Part shown: positions 33,401 to 42,809 of the stretch, piece by piece
Layout of the letters: every line of letters begins with the position of its first letter
Numbering within the stretch: position 1 is the stretch's first letter
Assembly (NCBI GenBank): GCA_964034945.1
Contig: OZ035962.1
Location: 102,374,784-102,438,783 of the forward strand
Origin: Chrysopilus asiliformis
Lineage: Eukaryota > Arthropoda > Insecta > Diptera > Rhagionidae
Direction of reading: 5' to 3'
DNA: 64,000 nucleotides
Program-made: the position numbers and the translations under genes
The notes under the pieces: model-generated
Database searches by the model: none
What the model was told of the DNA's origin: nothing
Seen by the model: the letters and a program-made list of their open reading frames with translations, nothing else

Positions 33401-33908
33401 TTTTAATGTTTGCGGAAAATGGACAATATTTTAGTTTCAATTTTTGACATAACTCTATACCCCCTTTTCCCAGACAGCTAATAGAAGCCCCGCTGTCCAA
33501 CAAACCTTTGACTTCTAAATTACGAATGGAAACAGTGGCATAAGGTCGGCCATCAATTCCCTCTGTCACATATGTTGCAGCTATACTCTCATACATAACC
33601 TTTTTATTCTCAAATTTTCTTTTCAGTTTTTGTATTTTCGGACTTGTTTTAGAACTACAGGAAGGGTTGGTGGAGAAAATACGCTCTCGAGCTAACATGT
33701 ACTCGATTTTGCGCTGATGCAAGCTTTTATTTTGCTTGACGGGTGACTTATTTTTAATATTATCTCTATCTTCGTTTAATAAAATATTCGGATTTCGGGT
33801 ATTCGGAGATAGGGATACGGGTACAGCATAAGAATTAAATTTCACTGAGTTTCGGGAGTCGGATTCTGGGCACGAGGTATTCCCGAGTTTTTCTCGTCCC
33901 GAAATGCG
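30498..33908 (-). CDS. pol: Pol polyprotein: protease, reverse transcriptase, RNase H, integrase
   Basis: The open frame extends from 33932 (an ATG there is probably not used) and is expected to be entered by a -1 frameshift at 33908-33914. Residues counted from that ATG: aspartic protease LLDSGA (D146); reverse transcriptase with D389 in KVDL and YLDD at 452-455; RNase H with D601, E641, D668 and D711; integrase zinc motif H803/H810/C840/C843 and catalytic D873, D933, E968 with the usual 35-residue last spacing. A GPY/F-like C-terminal module (about 1084-1144) follows. All catalytic residues are present and the 1144-codon frame is unbroken, so activity is plausible. It lies on the minus strand, overlapping gag by 91 bases. 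Confidence 0.95.
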   Translation of the reverse strand, partial: RISGREKLGNTSCPESDSRNSVKFNSYAVPVSLSPNTRNPNILLNEDRDNIKNKSPVKQNKSLHQRKIEYMLARERIFSTNPSCSSKTSPKIQKLKRKFENKKVMYESIAATYVTEGIDGRPYATVSIRNLEVKGLLDSGASISCLGKGGIELCQKLKLKYCPFSANIKTADGQDQSIVAKVKVPMTYGDVTKKIELFLVPNLSQTLYLGVNFWRIFQIAPHIIAELENIHSNPDCENSIDTPPSTSNQLDLTEDQRSKLQASIAKLPSFTELGLGKTQLETHSIDVGDTAPIKQRHFPVSPAIQKLMYDELDRMISLGVIEESTSSWSSPVVLVRKPGKNRLCLDSRKLNSVTKKDAYPIHHIEGLLSRLPDAHYMCKVDLKDAFWQIPLEEKSRQLTAFAVPGKPLFQYTVMPFGLCNAAQRLCRLMDRVIPQELKNWVFVYLDDLLVIAATFERMIDILDRVAECLRQAGLTVNVSKSEFCLKEIKYLGYIVGGGCLRTDPEKVSAIAKFPIPKSPRQVRRFMGMAGWYRRFIRGFASIAAPITDTIKKSTKFTFTPEAKLAFDQLKEALSTAPVLVHPDFSKRFYIMCDASGDGIGGVLCQLDDNGDERPIAYISQKLNSAQRNYSVTELECLAAVISIKKFRPYVEGLPFTVITDHASLKWLMSQRDLSGRLARWSLKLQSFDFSIEHRKGSQNIVPDALSRANIDAYTTDCDENEITINLNSDQFKTQDYLDLIKTIEQNTEKFSDLVVSDGFVYKRMEPYSGDPIQEDSAWRLWVPVSLTQGLISAAHDPPHASHCGIAKTINRLREKFYWPNLSVQVRSYIAECNTCKEIKAVNFTTRPPMGSVHVPERPFQRLYIDFLGPYPRSGEGNTVIFLVLDHFSKFPLIKTMAKATTKAVVKFLRNEVFCVFGVPEEVFSDNGKQFISQEFQDFLRTFGVKHIRTAVYSPQANMSERLNRSIITAIRAYIGDQHRNWDKNLGKIMSSIRSSFHQTIRSSPYEALLGLKMICHGSEYELLRRIGALADGEIQAIDRSSKLQLNRENLRTNLMESQERSANTYNLRTRERYFQPGQEIYRRNFVLSNAPAAFNAKFAKKFTKCRVTKKIGKNLYEIQDLRGKNLGVYHAKNLRI

Positions 33909-35464
33909 TTTCCCTGTGGGCAAGGAGAGCACAACCTAGAGGTTACTCCTTTTCGACCGCAGCGATAGCAAAACAATATGCGATTTGTAGATGGACAGTC
34001 CCGAAAGATATGTCCAGCAGCATCGCAATTCCAGCATTTTATTGGAATGTTCCCTATTTGGGTGGTTCGCAGTCGTCTCGTGACTTCGCAAATCTCATCT
34101 TCGGGGAAGTCTTGAGCTATTTGTGGTTGTTCCATCTCGCTAATATTCATCCTGGGTTGTCTAACTGGATTATTGGGTTGCCATGTATTGCGTCTTGTCA
34201 GATACTGCTCGGCTCTACAGCAACATTCTCGGAGTTGGTCAAGTGTTATGATAGTTTGCGCGAAGGTCAATTGGACTATCTGAGGTTTGAGATTTTGTCG
34301 GATAGTCTTTACTAATTCGTACTCCATAATGGGAACTATCATTCTGGAGTATTCGTTTAAGATAACATTCAGATAAGTATCGAACGACTCGTTACTTTCT
34401 TGCCGTCTATCGAGAATAAACTTTAAAATCTCATGATCACTTTGACCTTTCCGAAAATATCTAAACAATGCTTCTTTGAGCTGAAGCCAATCTGTCTGTG
34501 GATGTTGGTGCAAATGACGCCAGTACCAGGACTCAGCCGGTCCTGTGACCAAGACATGGAAATTGCCTACGACCTGATCCCAATAATACCCATATGCCGC
34601 CGTTAACCGTTCGACCCTGAATATAAACTCCTCTACCGACAATCCACCAGGCACTCCGCTGAATTTCAACCCCCATTTATACATTTTACACTCGCGTTGT
34701 TGCGAGTTCTGAAATGGTGGTTGAAAAGAGTTCCGTGGCCTATTCCCATTGTAAAAATTTTCAACCCCAGAGGGTGATCTCTGACTGGGAGTAAAACCAT
34801 AATTAGAGGGCTGGATATTGGGCTTATACCCCTGACCAAACACCTGATCTCCACCCTGACTATTTTTATAGTTTTGGACATTAAATTGTTTTTCGGGGGG
34901 ATTGTTAGCCTTCGGGTATAAGTCGTATATACTTATGTCCCCTAGAATCGAAGCTGGGTTGGCATTTCCTAACTGATTATCTTTTACCGTCGAGTTATTT
35001 CTGTTCGTCGGTGTTGGTGTTGGTAAACGGTATCGTGAATAGTCGGATATTTCTTTCTCCTTTCCCATGGCAGTTAAGATTTCACGAACTCGTAGATCTA
35101 CTATCTCATGCATTTCATCTAATGTAACCATCGGTTGGCGAAAAGACTTAGGGATGGTTCCACTATCTATAAATTGTACTGACTTATCTTTCTGTACCGA
35201 ATTACTCGCGACTATGGGTTGTCCTCCCACCGCACCTTCACGCGAGGGGTCTTCTTCAGTCTCAATCATCCCTTCTTCAATACCCGACGGAACGATACGC
35301 CCCTCCCCACTTTGCGGAGTAGGCGAATGCGTTAAACCTCTTCCCCCACTAATGAAAGGACTATTGTTCAACTCTTGCTCGGGTTGATCACTCATTTTTT
35401 TATGTGTCCTCAATATTCGATCAGAAGGTTCAACTGTCTTCTTTCCACGCCCCCTACCAGACAT
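33842..35464 (-). CDS. gag: Gag nucleocapsid polyprotein
   Basis: The 540-residue protein starts at the ATG at 35464 with a basic GRGRGKK. Its first half is low-complexity. A capsid-like central region follows (around residues 265-420, with WYWRHL and a QLKEALFRYF stretch). Near the C-terminus a canonical CCHC zinc knuckle spans residues 477-490 (CWNCDAAGHIFRDC). A second at 499-512 (CYRCGRKGVTSRLC) has valine in place of the histidine. The stop at 33842 lies downstream of the slippery heptamer, so most product should be Gag alone. About 975 bp of leader separate it from the 5' LTR. Confidence 0.93.
   Translation of the reverse strand: MSGRGRGKKTVEPSDRILRTHKKMSDQPEQELNNSPFISGGRGLTHSPTPQSGEGRIVPSGIEEGMIETEEDPSREGAVGGQPIVASNSVQKDKSVQFIDSGTIPKSFRQPMVTLDEMHEIVDLRVREILTAMGKEKEISDYSRYRLPTPTPTNRNNSTVKDNQLGNANPASILGDISIYDLYPKANNPPEKQFNVQNYKNSQGGDQVFGQGYKPNIQPSNYGFTPSQRSPSGVENFYNGNRPRNSFQPPFQNSQQRECKMYKWGLKFSGVPGGLSVEEFIFRVERLTAAYGYYWDQVVGNFHVLVTGPAESWYWRHLHQHPQTDWLQLKEALFRYFRKGQSDHEILKFILDRRQESNESFDTYLNVILNEYSRMIVPIMEYELVKTIRQNLKPQIVQLTFAQTIITLDQLRECCCRAEQYLTRRNTWQPNNPVRQPRMNISEMEQPQIAQDFPEDEICEVTRRLRTTQIGNIPIKCWNCDAAGHIFRDCPSTNRILFCYRCGRKGVTSRLCSPCPQGNAFRDEKNSGIPRAQNPTPETQ
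33852..33914 (-). promoter_or_regulatory. Programmed -1 ribosomal frameshift signal (gag to pol)
   Basis: The heptamer GGGAAAC (33914-33908) is in register with gag as G GGA AAC, and slipping back one base enters the pol frame exactly. Seven bases later GGGACGAG (33900-33893) can pair with CTCGT-G-CCC (33876-33868, one bulge). Loop bases TCGGGA (33886-33881) can pair with TCCCGA (33857-33852), making an H-type pseudoknot. A competing hairpin TTTCGGGA/TCCCGAAA is also possible. Spacer and layout match known -1 signals; folding was judged by eye. Confidence 0.8.
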
Positions 35465-36427
35465 TTATTGCGTGAACAGAATACAGAATATGTTGTTCTA
35501 CACTTATAAACGCTATAAATTTAAGCGACTAAAAAAATTAAAACCAAATATTTCTTTCTTTTCACTTCCTAATCAACTACCAACTATCAAATAACTCCTG
35601 ACAAAAAAAATGTCCTATACTAGATTATACGCCACTTATGCAAAAATAGAAAATGGCGTATGAAGATTTACATACCACAACAACCGCCAGCAAAATAGCA
35701 AAACTCCTATTCTTTATCAACTCAACTATCATACAATATGACGGCTCGGAATTCAGACGACGAAAGTTCACGAGGATATGGGCTATTGACGTACTATAAA
35801 ACAGAAGCTACTTTGAAAATAATTTTTTTTTTTTTTTTACCAATATTTGACCAGTATTCAACTACGTGTGTTTGTATTTTCGTTGTTTTAGCAACCTCCT
35901 TGGTCCACCAAAACGGGAAGTAAAGAATTCATTAGCAACTGACCACTGAACCATCCTGGATCAGGACTACGAAAACCTACAATCCAAAATTCAAAGTTTG
36001 ATCTTATTTTTCACGACAATCACTCTTCGGCATGGCCAAATCGGAGATCGGAATAAATAGATTATCAACCTCTTGTTCTTCACTACTTTGCGAGATCGTG
36101 TGACCCGACAACAGTAATCGGCACCGCCAATTTAACCGGATCAAAGGCCACCTCACTCTCAAGTCTAGCAATTTACCACTAACACGTAATAGCTCACATA
36201 GACTGTAATCGATTCGATGTTACGTCCCATTCCCTCGATCCAGCCAACTGAACATTTACGGCCACACTTAATTGAATTACCTATCACAAAAACCATCCTG
36301 AAACTACTTTACAATTCCGATATCTAAACCAAACTAAAACTTTTTATACCATAAAAAGAAACTGATTATGAACTCTAAAGGTGTCCTTATCTTTTGTTCT
36401 TCAGCAACAACAAATAAAACTAAACCA

Positions 36428-36437
36428 TTGGGCGCCA
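36428..36437 (-). other. Primer-binding site of the retrotransposon
   Basis: Three bases inside the 5' LTR the minus strand reads TGGCGCCCAA, complementary to the 3' end of a tRNA-Lys type molecule (...TTGGGCGCCA). Complementarity beyond these ten bases is uncertain. Confidence 0.75.
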
Positions 36438-36440
36438 TTC

Positions 36441-38734
36441 TGTTATGTGTCCATATGCTTTTTGGAGAGGATGCATAATCAGAAATTTGGGGCATGCTTT
36501 TCGTCATAGGACGATTGCCTCGAAGTCTGCCGGTAAGATCCTGACGGTGGCACTATCGCGTTAACCTGGCATTAGCTCGTCGGAGGTGTGGGTTTTGTCA
36601 GAATCCGACACGGGGGACACTAACAATACAAAAAAAAAGTGCCAATAACCAAAACATCTCAAAAAAATAAATAAATATGAAAATCAACTAAGAAGAAATC
36701 TTGTCTAAACAAAAAAAATCTGAGTTTGTAAGGGACTCTTAAAATGACGTCAGCCCTCCCATCTCGACTACCTTTCGCCGTCGCCCCTCCGAACCATCAA
36801 AAAAAACTTAACCCATCATGGTGTTTTCACAAACTTCCATTTAGAACAATTCAAATATCAATTTCATCGAAGCGAGCCTAGCTCAAGTGAACCGTATCCA
36901 AGGAAAACAAATCTTCGAGCAAAACACAAAAAAATCAAACCTCAAAAAAAAAAATCAAATAATAGAATCGTTTTTAACTTAACCTATTTATAATTTTATT
37001 CTTTCAAAACTACTTTAAAAGAAGATACATACCAATTACGATTAATAATGAATTAAAATCAATTAATTCCTAAATCCTAATTTAGGCTATTTACAATACA
37101 ACTCCCCTAAAACTACAAAATTTAAGAAAAACTAATCCGAAATAACAAAATATTCTTACAATTAGTCTAAATTCAATTAATATATATACTAATTAAAGTA
37201 GCCAAAAACAAAAAAAAAATTATCAAAACAACCAAAAAGAACAATAAAAAAAATAAAATAACTAAACAAACAAAAATTTTATAAAAATCACAATCAAGAT
37301 CACCAAGAACTTATTTTAAAGCCCCTTTTTGTAAATTTTAACCAATCTTATCCCACTGAGTATATTTAAGCTTTTAGCGTCGATCCAAATTCAATAGTTT
37401 TTCAACGTTTTTAAAACTTTTCTTTTAACTTTCTTTTAAGCTATTTTAATGCGTAGCTCGTGCAAAAAAAATAATTTTCTTGTTCAAAACAATAATATTA
37501 ATAAATAACTCACTTGTTTCGCTGTTACTTTTATTACTTTTGCCTGTTTTTGTTTTTCTTGTTAACCAAAATTTTATATTACTCCGTCAGCAGTGTGCAC
37601 ACTCCTCGACGCTCTGTTCCTAATAATTTCGTAGCTAAAAAAAATGTTTAAAAAAGAAAATTATGCAAGAGCACTAAACACATAAAAGCATTTGTTAAAA
37701 TTGGCTTCTACTTAAACTTTGAATTTGGTTATCCTAGCCCCGATTCGCTTAAATAGAGCTTTTACTAAAAAAATGTGATCAAATTCAATATGGCCGCTAC
37801 TCGCTGGATCTGCCGGATGTTGATTCGAACACGAGGTGATTCCTTCTAACCAATACTCGTACAGCTTTCACAATTTCCTATGCGCTTTTATCTGCGATCC
37901 TGGACGAGTGACCTTGGGAAAACCGCTCCGTATAACGCGCTCGTCTATGCAAGCTGCAAGGGAGTTCCCAAAAATGTGACGTCACAGACACAAGGATCGA
38001 TGGAATTTATGTAGGACCAATTTAGCGATGATTTTCGGATTTAGGTTAAAATCGACGATGACGAGATAATGCCGGAATACTGAGGTGATCGCTGATTGCT
38101 GTTTCAACAGCAAATCCTTACTTTAATTGCACGAAGTTTTCTTAGGGTGAATTTCTTCGGAAAAACTATGCCAGCTAGTTTTCCTTTCAGGATGTCTCCG
38201 GTAAGAATCTTTTCTCAGTCGTCTTGACTAGAAACAAAACGATGCACAAAAAAATGATTCACCACGTTTTCACTTAAATTAAATATATTTTACCTTACTG
38301 TTGACGGTTTTTTCTATATAAATTTTAATTCTTGGTGCAACAACCAGCGAATCACTTTTTAAAAAAAACTTTCCGGATTTCAAAAGAAACTCACGGTGCA
38401 AATTAAAGTAAAATTAGCGCCTTAGAAGCGACGACCGATGAAGTTAACTGGCAAATGAACTGCCTTATTGTTCAATTGATCCTACTCAGTGGTCAACAAA
38501 GCGAAACGGTTCTTAAATTTCTACAGATTTGTGGAGTTTGGCTTAGAGACATACTAGTGGTGTCCTTTTCTCTTGTTATAAGGATTCGCCTAGCAACTAT
38601 CGGCCAAAAAAAAATAACAGCCAAACGAATTAAAATTTTAAAGCCAAGCGCAATTCTATAGCTTCGGCTCAAGGTAGGAGCCCCGAATGAAAAATATAAA
38701 ATATTTAAGCAGGCTTTCCACTGGCGCCATAACA
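36441..38734 (-). repeat. 5' LTR of the retrotransposon
   Basis: Upstream LTR in element orientation; it should carry the promoter for the genomic RNA. Length 2294 bp, ends TGTTATG/CATAACA. Confidence 0.95.
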
Positions 38735-38874
38735 CATTTTTTTAAATTAATTATGATTATTCGCTTTTACGGTTGTTTCAGAGAAAAGGCGGTCAGAATT
38801 ACTTCGTCTCGGACTTTGGTCGTGACTTATTATTTAATGGAAGTTATTGATATATTGAAATCGAGTTAATTAAA

Positions 38875-39018
38875 ATATATCTGTGGCAACAAGTCATAGG
38901 GGCCTAAGTCTGTTTTTAGGCTAAGCCAAATTGCTCTGTCTATTAAAGCAAATACAGATCTTTTTATCTTGATCTGAAAATCGACTTAGGCTCTTATGAC
39001 TTGTTGCCACAGATATAT
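38875..39018. mobile_element. 144-bp MITE with long inverted repeats
   Basis: Inverted ends ATATATCTGTGGCAACAAGT continue through CATA(G/A)G(G/A)GCCTAAGTC, about 36 bp with two mismatches. The TA-rich ends suit a TA target, so Tc1/mariner affinity is possible. It lies 140 bp from the end of the retrotransposon. Confidence 0.75.
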
Positions 39019-39249
39019 ATTGTCAAACTCCAAATAGTACAGGAAAAAATTCCCAAAAAAGGTGTTTTTCAAAGAAAAATTCCTCCCCACACGAAATTTT
39101 GATGATAGGTCACATTTGACCTTGGATTTAAGAATCTAAAGAGTCCATAAAAATTGTAGTGGCGGAAAGTGGTTGTTTTTGGAGGGGGTGGGAGGTGGAT
39201 CTTCAAGAAATCATTGGTTTTTTCCAAATTTACCATGTGGGTATTTTTT

Positions 39250-39545
39250 AGGAAAAAAATCTATTTTTCCTGTACTAAGAAATAGCCAAGACTGAGTAAT
39301 CCAATACGATTGAGTATGGAAGAGTTATCTAAAATTATATACTAAACATATTTTGTCTCTTTAAATTTTTCGATATGACACATCGTTTTCCATAAAATCG
39401 CAAAAAAACTATTTCATTTGTATGAGGGAGAGGGAAGATGTGGTCAGACTTTTTGCCATTCAAAAACTAAGCATCACTTTTATGAGAAACTTACCTATTC
39501 AAAATTTCAAGTCTCTAGCTCAATTTTTTCGAACGTTATATAGAG
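39250..39545 (+). repeat. Decayed repeat carrying the TTTCAAGTC core but no array
   Basis: The core TTTCAAGTCTCTAGCTCAAT occurs near 39504-39523, followed by TTTTTTCGAACGTTATA where other members have the GACA array. It also shares TTTGTATGGGGG-like and CGTTTTCCATAAAATCGCAAA upstream features. An array-less relative of the mini-me-like elements. Confidence 0.45.
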
Positions 39546-39750
39546 AAGAAAAATTCAAAATTGATGAATGTTTTCTAGTTTCTAGCTAAATGGCTAGAGA
39601 ACTTTTGTAAATTTTTGGAAAAAAGAAGTTGGATAACGGTAAATTTTAACTTAAGTTTTGAGCATTTTACCACAGTTTTTTTTCTAACTATTGCACACGT
39701 TTTCATATTGATGTTGCCAATTTTTTAGTGCTATCTATAACGTAAATGGT

Positions 39751-40158
39751 TATACCCGTATGGTGAAACCAAAGGGTATATTAACTTTGCCTTACCGTTT
39801 GTAACGCCAAGATTCCGTCATCACACACAAAAATGAATTACACCAGTGTATTTAGAATGATAAAAAAAGTTGCATTTAGTATGTCCGTCCGTCCGTCCGT
39901 CCGTCCGTCCGTTTGCGGCGCGGATTGCGGGCGCACGGATTGAGCTACAGACTTGAAATTTTACGCAGATCCGTTTTTCGTAAAATGCGAGGCCAAGTTC
40001 ATTCATGGGCAAAAATGGACCATTAGGGGGTTTAAAAAAATCTTGTTGGAAAGTTTGACTTCAAAGTGGAATTTTGATACAACTGTTCGCCGTTCACTTA
40101 AATCACCATACGGGTTTTCAATAATTGCCAGATTGGCAATTATAGCTTTTGTTATGTT
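39751..40158 (-). mobile_element. Mini-me-like element, copy D (inverted, internally deleted)
   Basis: Reads TATACCCGTATGGTG at its left and ...GCTTTTGTTATGT at its right, the complement of copies A-C. The array is short (about 39880-39914). The segment between GGGGG and AAAAAATCTTG corresponds to a deletion of the central roughly 150 bp found in the others. Confidence 0.75.
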
Positions 40159-40199
40159 TTTTTTTAAAGTTCTATAGGGTAGATATGGCCCGGCTCTCA

Positions 40200-41825
40200 A
40201 GGAGCCCACATTTGGATGATGTATTTTATGAACATTATGAATTTAAGATTTTTTATATTTTATGTAAAAAGATTATATTCGAATGACGAATTCAAACAAT
40301 CAACGATAAAAACGTTGATACTCAATCAAGGGTAGAATAACCGATTTCGTTGACGATCAACGTTTTTTCACTATTCTGTCTTTATAGTGCCCTTTAAAAG
40401 CTTTCGTGGTCGATTGCAATTGCATTATTCTTGTTTATCTCCAAAATATTTATTGCATAAATGCTGGCCCAAAAAAGGCTTCTATTGTTCCAAATTGACA
40501 TTGACAATGTAAAAATTTCTCATGACTTTAGTACAAGATTAACATTTCCGATGGTGTAAAAAATGTTCTTTGTATCCAAGGCACGGAGATGAAAAAAACG
40601 TGTTGTTCGTGTCACTAAAGAAGATACCGACACTAAGATTAAAGCCTTTTGTAACACGACATTGCAATTAGATCGTTTATTTTAATAAAGATCACAAAGA
40701 AATGATTATAAAGGTCGTTTATTATCTAAAATATTAAAAAGTATGCTAAGGGTAGATGTTTTCCTTAAAAAAATTTAAAAAAAAGTTATTACAAAAGTCA
40801 AGAAATTATTTTAAGTGGCGGCGATCTGAATATCTCAAATCGTTTTTCAGCTTTTTAATTAAAATCACATGGAATTCTTTCATAGCCTAATAACAATTCC
40901 TACAATAGGTTTGGGCACTTTTGCAATAAAAGTTAAATATCCACAAAAGCAATAAAAAAAAAGAAACATTTTAGTGAAAAAGAGTAAGTGAACAATAAAT
41001 TAATTTCACAATAAAACTTGATATCTTTTCAATGGTCCGAGTGTAATTATGCTTATAAACATATTTCTCTTTTTCATGCAATTCTCACTGAATAAAAATC
41101 CGATATTTTTTTTATTTCATTTTCATAGCTTGCTGGATATTTTTGGATAAATTAACGTGAGAAGAACGTCCTTGACTGCTGAACCATACAGAATTATTTC
41201 AAAATAATAGAAATTTGCACTAGATACCTTTGACCATCTTCATTCATTGATCGCCAAGACCAAAGTCACGCGTCATAACCAATGGCTGATCCAGTTGCCA
41301 ACCATCAACCCCCCCGCTTCCTTCAGTGCCTCTCCATGAAACGGCTTCGTGTGAATCTGCTGAAAATTAGCATTTTATCTCCCAGGTAAAAGTACGCAAT
41401 CGAAAATGGTTTCAATACAGAACATCAAATGCAACTCACTATACCGATCGCGACAGTTAAAGATGTACAAACATCGCGCAATTACAAAATGGATCTTTTA
41501 TAGACAGAATAGTAGATATACGATGACTAAAAGATGTTCAAAGTACATTCAAGCAGAGTCAACTTTTATGCTAGAAATATTTATCTTTTTTTTTTGAAGG
41601 AGGATCATGCTGATTTACCGCCAGAGACAGTCATCTTTAATTCAAACACGATCAACGAATAAATGCGACAATCAAAATATATTCAAAAATTTCTGCAACA
41701 CCTGACATGCGCGACAATTTAGTGCATTTTCTTGAACGGATTGGTAACGGATTGGTAACAAATTCCGATATTAGGTTGATTTGAAAGTTATCTCTAATTT
41801 TAATAGACAAATCTATTATATCATA
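40200..41825. other. Intergenic, nothing convincing
   Basis: AT-rich DNA. GATAAAAACGTTGA / GATCAACGTTTTT near 40303-40370 is a weak inverted pair. No gene supported. Confidence 0.35.
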
Positions 41826-42261
41826 TCATACTAATATATAAAAATGAGCTGGTGTCTATCTGTCTGTCTGTCTGTTCCTCTTTCACGCAAAAACGGCTGA
41901 ACCGATTGACTTGAAATTTGGCATGAGAGTCTGTGGTAGTTCTGGTTCCAACATAGGCATACAGAAAACTGGTGGGGGAGTAAGGGGAGCGGGTAAAATG
42001 ATTTCAAAACTTAGTTTTTGCGCTATGTTACTCTTTCGCGGGGAAACTACTGAACCGATTGGCCTGAAATTTGACAAAGATATTCGTCGGGAGTCCAGCC
42101 TCAATACAGACTCATTAAAAAGTAGCCCGAGAGGTGGGGGAAGTAAGGGGAGGGGGTAAAGTGATTTCGAAACTTAGTTTTTGCGCTATGTTACTCTTTC
42201 GCGGGGAAACTACTGAACCGATTGGCCTGAAATTTGGCATAGATGTTCGTCGGGAGTCCAG
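41826..42261 (+). mobile_element. Helitron 2, right end replaced
   Basis: It starts TCATACTAATATATAAAAAT after an A and has the (CTGT)n run and the CTGAACCGATTGACTTGAAA core, then about 165-bp tandem units each with CCGATTGGCCTGAAATTTG. At 42262 it abruptly joins sequence matching the outer end of the mini-me-like family (CCAGATTGGCAATTATAGC), so the hairpin and CTAG end are missing. Confidence 0.75.
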
Positions 42262-42385
42262 CCAGATTGGCAATTATAGCTTTTGTTATGTTTCCATTTT
42301 TTTTTAAGTCTACTAGTTTTTTTCGTACAATTTTTACGGATTTTTTTAGCTGCTAAATTAGAAAGCATAGTTAAACCCATCTTTC

Positions 42386-42506
42386 TAATGGCGGGTTTCA
42401 CGAAACTTTTTGCAACCACTAAATCGAGTTAGCTGTTTCTATTTGTTTGAAATTGGCCCGCTTACTTGATTTAACGGTCGATAAAGATTTTGCGAAACTC
42501 GCCATA
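42386..42506. repeat. MITE of the TTTCACGAAA family, copy 1
   Basis: Inverted ends TAATGGCGGGTTTCACGAAA and the complement of TATGGCGAGTTTCGCAAAAT. Diverged. A related unit lies 170 bp downstream. Confidence 0.5.
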
Positions 42507-42674
42507 AAAGTTTTATGAGATTCATGTGAAACTTTTAGCTTTCTATATTGCCAAAAAAAAAGTTTTTTTTAATTTTTAATTCGCTAACCAATTTGGACTA
42601 AAAAATCAGTGCAGAACATACTTTAATCAGAAGAAGAAAAATTTTAAATTAAAAAAAAATAATATTTAAGAGAA

Positions 42675-42807
42675 TTATGTCAGGTTTCACGAAATTTCTT
42701 GCGACCGCTAATTTTTTTAGCGACGGTATCAGCAGGCGAATTTCAAGCAAAAAGAGCCTACTAGCCCGATTTAGTGGCCGCTAAAAGTTTCGTGAAATCG
42801 CCCATTA
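42675..42807. repeat. MITE of the TTTCACGAAA family, copy 2
   Basis: Left arm CAGGTTTCACGAAATTTCTT and right arm (complement) TAATGGGCGATTTCACGAAA, followed inward by GCGACCGCTAA / GCGGCCACTAA. Non-coding. Confidence 0.5.
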
Positions 42808-42809
42808 GA

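Larger units (their letters stand above)
27572..38734 (-). mobile_element. Full-length Ty3/Gypsy-class LTR retrotransposon (11163 bp)
   Basis: Two direct 2294-bp LTRs (TGTTATG...CATAACA) bound an internal region with gag and pol on the minus strand in the order protease, reverse transcriptase, RNase H, integrase, which is the Ty3/Gypsy order. The 4-bp target duplication CATT is at 27568-27571 and 38735-38738. A primer-binding site lies three bases inside the upstream LTR. I noticed one LTR mismatch (27651 C versus 36520 T), so insertion is recent. No env-like third frame: only about 630 bp lie between pol and the downstream LTR. Long LTRs and a Lys-type primer recall the Osvaldo/Ulysses group, but that placement is inference. 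Confidence 0.95.
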
